The notes under the pieces were generated by a model. The model ran no database searches, had not been told where the DNA came from, and was given only the letters and a program-made list of their open reading frames with translations. Shown piece after piece: positions 5,205 through 5,519 of a DNA stretch of 5,519 bases. Every line of letters begins with the position of its first letter. Position 1 is the stretch's first letter. Both the position numbers and the translations under genes were made by a program. Origin of the DNA: Bacteroidota bacterium (GTDB taxonomy: Bacteria; Bacteroidota; Bacteroidia; Chitinophagales; Chitinophagaceae); contig JAFDXS010000191.1 in NCBI GenBank assembly GCA_018267795.1, forward strand, positions 1 through 5,519, in the 5' to 3' direction.

Positions 5205-5519
5205 ATGCAGGAATTGCCGATAATTAGTTCAAACGAAAACAGCGCGGAAACACGTGTCAAGAAGCCTAACTGGCTGCGCGTGAAATTGCCTATAGGCGAG
5301 GAATACAGGCATGTGCGCAATCTTGTGGATACTCATAAGCTCCATACTATATGCGAGAGTGGCAACTGCCCTAATATGGGTGAGTGCTGGGGCGAAGGCA
5401 CCGCTACCTTCATGATATTGGGTAATATATGCACCCGTTCATGCGGTTTTTGCGCGGTAGCTACCGGCAGGCCCGAGCCTGTAGATTGGGACGAGCCGCA
5501 GCGTGTAGCAGAAGCAATA
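5205..5519 (+). CDS. lipA: Lipoyl synthase, 5' part only
   Basis: LipA is a radical-SAM enzyme that inserts two sulfurs into protein-bound octanoyl groups to make the lipoyl cofactor of 2-oxoacid dehydrogenases and the glycine cleavage system. The visible 105 codons are roughly the first third of a protein usually near 290-330 residues; the gene runs off the right edge. Both cluster motifs are complete: the auxiliary, sulfur-donating 4Fe-4S site C50-x4-C55-x5-C61 (CESGNCPNMGEC) and the radical-SAM site C76-x3-C80-x2-C83 (CTRSCGFC). The family segments KPNWLRVKLP (20-29), ATFMILG (67-73) and CAVATGRP (83-90) surround them. The ATG at 5205 gives the normal N-terminal extension of about 20 residues before KPNWL. 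It follows the barrel-like protein gene by 21 bp. No lipB or lplA is visible in the window, so whether octanoate is made or scavenged cannot be said. Confidence 0.97.
   Translation, partial: MQELPIISSNENSAETRVKKPNWLRVKLPIGEEYRHVRNLVDTHKLHTICESGNCPNMGECWGEGTATFMILGNICTRSCGFCAVATGRPEPVDWDEPQRVAEAI

Noticed and set aside
1..5519. Defence island, mobile element or CRISPR array
   Set aside because: All eight genes fit chromosomal housekeeping or envelope families. No direct-repeat array, transposase, integrase, toxin-antitoxin pair or terminal inverted repeat was seen.

Overview
The window looks like chromosomal DNA of a Bacteroidota bacterium, most likely of the Chitinophagaceae/Sphingobacteriales type. 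Three things point there. It carries lineage-typical families (a DUF2911 protein, a DUF2851 protein, a secreted PIG-L hydrolase). Its exported proteins have signal peptides ending in the A|Q cleavage context usual for the phylum. Starts lack Shine-Dalgarno sequences, and several are preceded by boxes close to the Bacteroidota -7 element TAnnTTTG.

Layout, left to right. On the minus strand are the 5' part of a secreted PIG-L (LmbE-like) deacetylase gene (299 to the left edge) and, upstream of it, a secreted DUF2911 + TPR protein gene (1217-372), separated by an intrinsic terminator (346-310). A 167-bp divergent intergenic region (1218-1384) follows, with one candidate promoter per direction. 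On the plus strand come a small MTH1187/YqgV-type thiamine-binding protein (1385-1681), pyrF encoding orotidine-5'-phosphate decarboxylase (1714-2514) and a DUF2851 protein (2540-3808), with gaps of 32 and 25 bp, so probably one transcription unit with an extra promoter possible before pyrF. An OsmC-family gene on the minus strand (4202-3795) converges on DUF2851 and overlaps its 3' end by 14 bp. A second divergent region (4203-4337) leads to a plus-strand secreted protein of probable outer-membrane barrel type (4338-5183), then to the first third of lipA, lipoyl synthase (5205 to the right edge).

Functionally this is mostly housekeeping: pyrimidine synthesis (pyrF), lipoate synthesis (lipA), thiamine or thiamine-precursor binding, peroxide defence (OsmC), and envelope or periplasmic proteins of uncertain role. 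I see no tRNA, rRNA, CRISPR array, insertion sequence, phage gene or obvious defence cassette, and no sign of recent transfer. The least understood gene is DUF2851. Its N-terminal acidic/His motifs and its one-plus-three cysteine pattern invite a metal- or Fe-S-dependent nuclease hypothesis, which the sequence alone does not prove.
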